Shown here piece by piece: positions 6,101-6,708 of a stretch of DNA of 6,708 bases (within the stretch, counting starts at the first letter, position 1; every line of letters begins with the position of its first letter). This DNA is from Bacteroidales bacterium UBA4295 (lineage in GTDB: Bacteria > Bacteroidota > Bacteroidia > Bacteroidales > Paludibacteraceae). The stretch covers positions 1 to 6,708 of the forward strand of contig DGVB01000022.1 of the NCBI GenBank assembly GCA_002395805.1, given 5' to 3'. Position numbers and translations under genes: made by a program. Below the pieces are notes generated by a model. That model was given only the letters and a program-made list of their open reading frames with translations. It had not been told where the DNA came from and searched no databases.

Positions 6101-6131
6101 TTGCGTATTTCACGAAAAAGCAGTACCTTTG
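6101..6131 (+). promoter_or_regulatory. Bacteroidetes-type promoter for the downstream small gene
   Basis: TTG (6101-6103), 20 bases, then TACCTTTG (6124-6131): the same geometry as the other three promoters. It begins 14 bases after the stop of the restriction enzyme, so the small gene has its own transcription start near 6138 and a long leader of about 200 bases. A small hairpin CGTCA / TGACG (6142-6156) lies at the start of that leader. Confidence 0.75.
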
Positions 6132-6195
6132 CGCTCGCTTTCGTCACTTACTGACGTTAAACAGAAGGACATATTTATCTATAGGCATATTCTTT

Positions 6196-6301
6196 ACAAG
6201 CAAGTCGGCAAAACTTTATTCAACGAAAAGACATATGTCCCATATATCCATGTTTGCATGGATAGGTGGGATATCGTTGAAAGTTTGCCGACTTTGCTTG
6301 T
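6196..6301 (+). promoter_or_regulatory. Long imperfect hairpin in the leader (possible anti-terminator or small inverted-repeat element)
   Basis: The arms pair over most of their length: ACAAGCAA (6196-6203) with TTGCTTGT (6294-6301, one bulged T inside); GTCGGCAAAACT (6204-6215) with AGTTTGCCGAC (6282-6292, one bulged A); TTCAACGA (6219-6226) with TCGTTGAA (6274-6281); TCCCA (6238-6242) with TGGGA (6267-6271); and TATCCATG (6245-6252) with CATGGATA (6257-6264) around a TTTG loop. It could be an RNA leader structure or a decayed miniature inverted-repeat element; no clear target-site duplication is visible. It lies wholly inside the transcribed leader of the small gene. Confidence 0.6.
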
Positions 6302-6324
6302 TATCCCACTTATCCGTGCTTTTT
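6256..6324 (+). terminator. Terminator-like hairpin competing with the long leader hairpin
   Basis: Bases 6256-6273 (GCATGGATAGGTGGGATA) pair with 6302-6319 over 18 positions, 16 Watson-Crick and 2 G-U, with a 28-base loop, and five T (6320-6324) follow at once. This has the form of an intrinsic terminator ending 12 bases before the ATG at 6337. The 5' arm is the same stretch used as the 3' inner arm of the long hairpin, so the two folds exclude each other, as in attenuators. The large loop and short T-run are weaknesses, and function is inferred. Confidence 0.45.
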
Positions 6325-6336
6325 ATATCACTCACA

Positions 6337-6693
6337 ATGAGCAACGAAGACATCAAACGCGAAATTATAGAAGCGCTTAAGAACGGGACACTGCAGCCTA
6401 CTACCATTGTTCTTGGCGATAACGTACAGCACCAACATAAGATTGAAAAAGTAGAGGCCGGAGGGATCGGTATTCAAATAGTTGAAGCACCCTCTTCTGC
6501 TCTCACACGACCTCAAGAGGGCGACTATAACGCCGTGAGGGAGTATATCGAACTCCGTAAAGAGCAAGATCCCGTCTTCAAGGAGTATTGCAAATGCCAC
6601 AACAGAAAACAAATCTGCGAGCGGCTATCGGATGAGTTCGGATGGCTCGTCGATGCACACCACCTCGGCGTAAACCTCAATAGAAACCGCTAA
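6337..6693 (+). CDS. Small protein of unknown function downstream of the restriction-modification enzyme
   Basis: This 118-residue protein starts at ATG 6337; an in-frame ATG at 6235 lies inside the leader hairpin, and the 34 residues it would add are hydrophobic and unlike the rest. The N-terminus is a charged helix (NEDIKREIIEALKNG). A short beta-like segment (TIVLGDNVQHQHKIEKVEAG then GIGIQIVE) ends in the GGIGIQ motif, which I remember from other Bacteroidales hypothetical proteins. After a linker comes a helical C-terminus (YNAVREYIELRKEQDPVFKE, then KQICERLSDEFGWLVDAHHL, ending GVNLNRNR) that looks like a small helix-turn-helix or winged-helix domain, though I cannot name the family. 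The LGDNV motif recurs in the tail of the restriction enzyme next door. It is 250 bases downstream with its own promoter. A regulator or partner of the enzyme is possible but unproven. Confidence 0.75.
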   Translation: MSNEDIKREIIEALKNGTLQPTTIVLGDNVQHQHKIEKVEAGGIGIQIVEAPSSALTRPQEGDYNAVREYIELRKEQDPVFKEYCKCHNRKQICERLSDEFGWLVDAHHLGVNLNRNR

Positions 6694-6708
6694 TCATACT
6701 TGTACCCT

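Noticed and set aside
6204..6292. Invertible DNA switch flanked by GTCGGCAAA inverted repeats
   Set aside because: The enclosed segment of about 66 bases contains no promoter and no recombinase is encoded nearby; an RNA hairpin or small repeat element explains it better.
6235..6336. N-terminal extension of the small gene from an earlier ATG
   Set aside because: The added residues come from the leader hairpin, are hydrophobic and unlike the rest of the protein; the ATG at 6337 begins a typical charged helix.

Overview
The window looks like a chromosomal piece from a member of the Bacteroidales, probably close to Prevotella or Bacteroides. The clearest sign is four promoters of the Bacteroidetes type: TTG, a 20-bp spacer, then TACCTTTG (the -33/-7 pattern TTTG / TAnnTTTG). 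There are no obvious Shine-Dalgarno sequences, and the proteins resemble Bacteroidales families. All assignments come from reading the sequence; no database was searched.

Left part (1-1973, all on the minus strand). In transcription order this holds a maltose/galactoside O-acetyltransferase-like enzyme, an AraC-type sensor domain without its DNA-binding half, a small EamA-family transporter, a scar joining the first residues of a MmcQ/YjbR-like gene to the tail of a HxlR-like regulator, and the start of a DUF6512-like membrane protein that runs off the left edge. Two of these loci are broken, so the block looks like decaying accessory DNA in which the transporter and the acetyltransferase remain intact.

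Centre (1974-2273). This intergenic region separates divergent transcription units. It carries the leftward acetyltransferase promoter, a short hairpin with T-runs on both sides (a possible bidirectional terminator), a rightward promoter, and ten tandem heptads (consensus TCAATSA) in the rightward leader.

Right part (2274-6693, plus strand). First comes a small membrane-anchored protein of unknown function. Its only plausible start lies before a run of eight C, in the wrong frame; one more C (or two fewer) would give a 149-residue protein. Four bases after its stop starts a 1119-residue single-chain restriction-modification enzyme with an N-terminal PD-(D/E)XK nuclease, a gamma-type N6-adenine methyltransferase, a type ISP-like specificity region and a coiled-coil tail. 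A separate promoter follows, with a long leader that can fold into two mutually exclusive hairpins, one ending in a T-run like an intrinsic terminator. A 118-residue protein of unknown function follows; it shares a short LGDNV motif with the tail of the restriction enzyme.

The most interesting reading is a phase-variable or conditionally expressed restriction-modification locus: a slippable C-run and a heptad repeat upstream of the enzyme, an attenuator-like leader upstream of the small gene, and an AT-rich specificity segment that looks exchanged. The elements are visible in the sequence; the regulation is inference.
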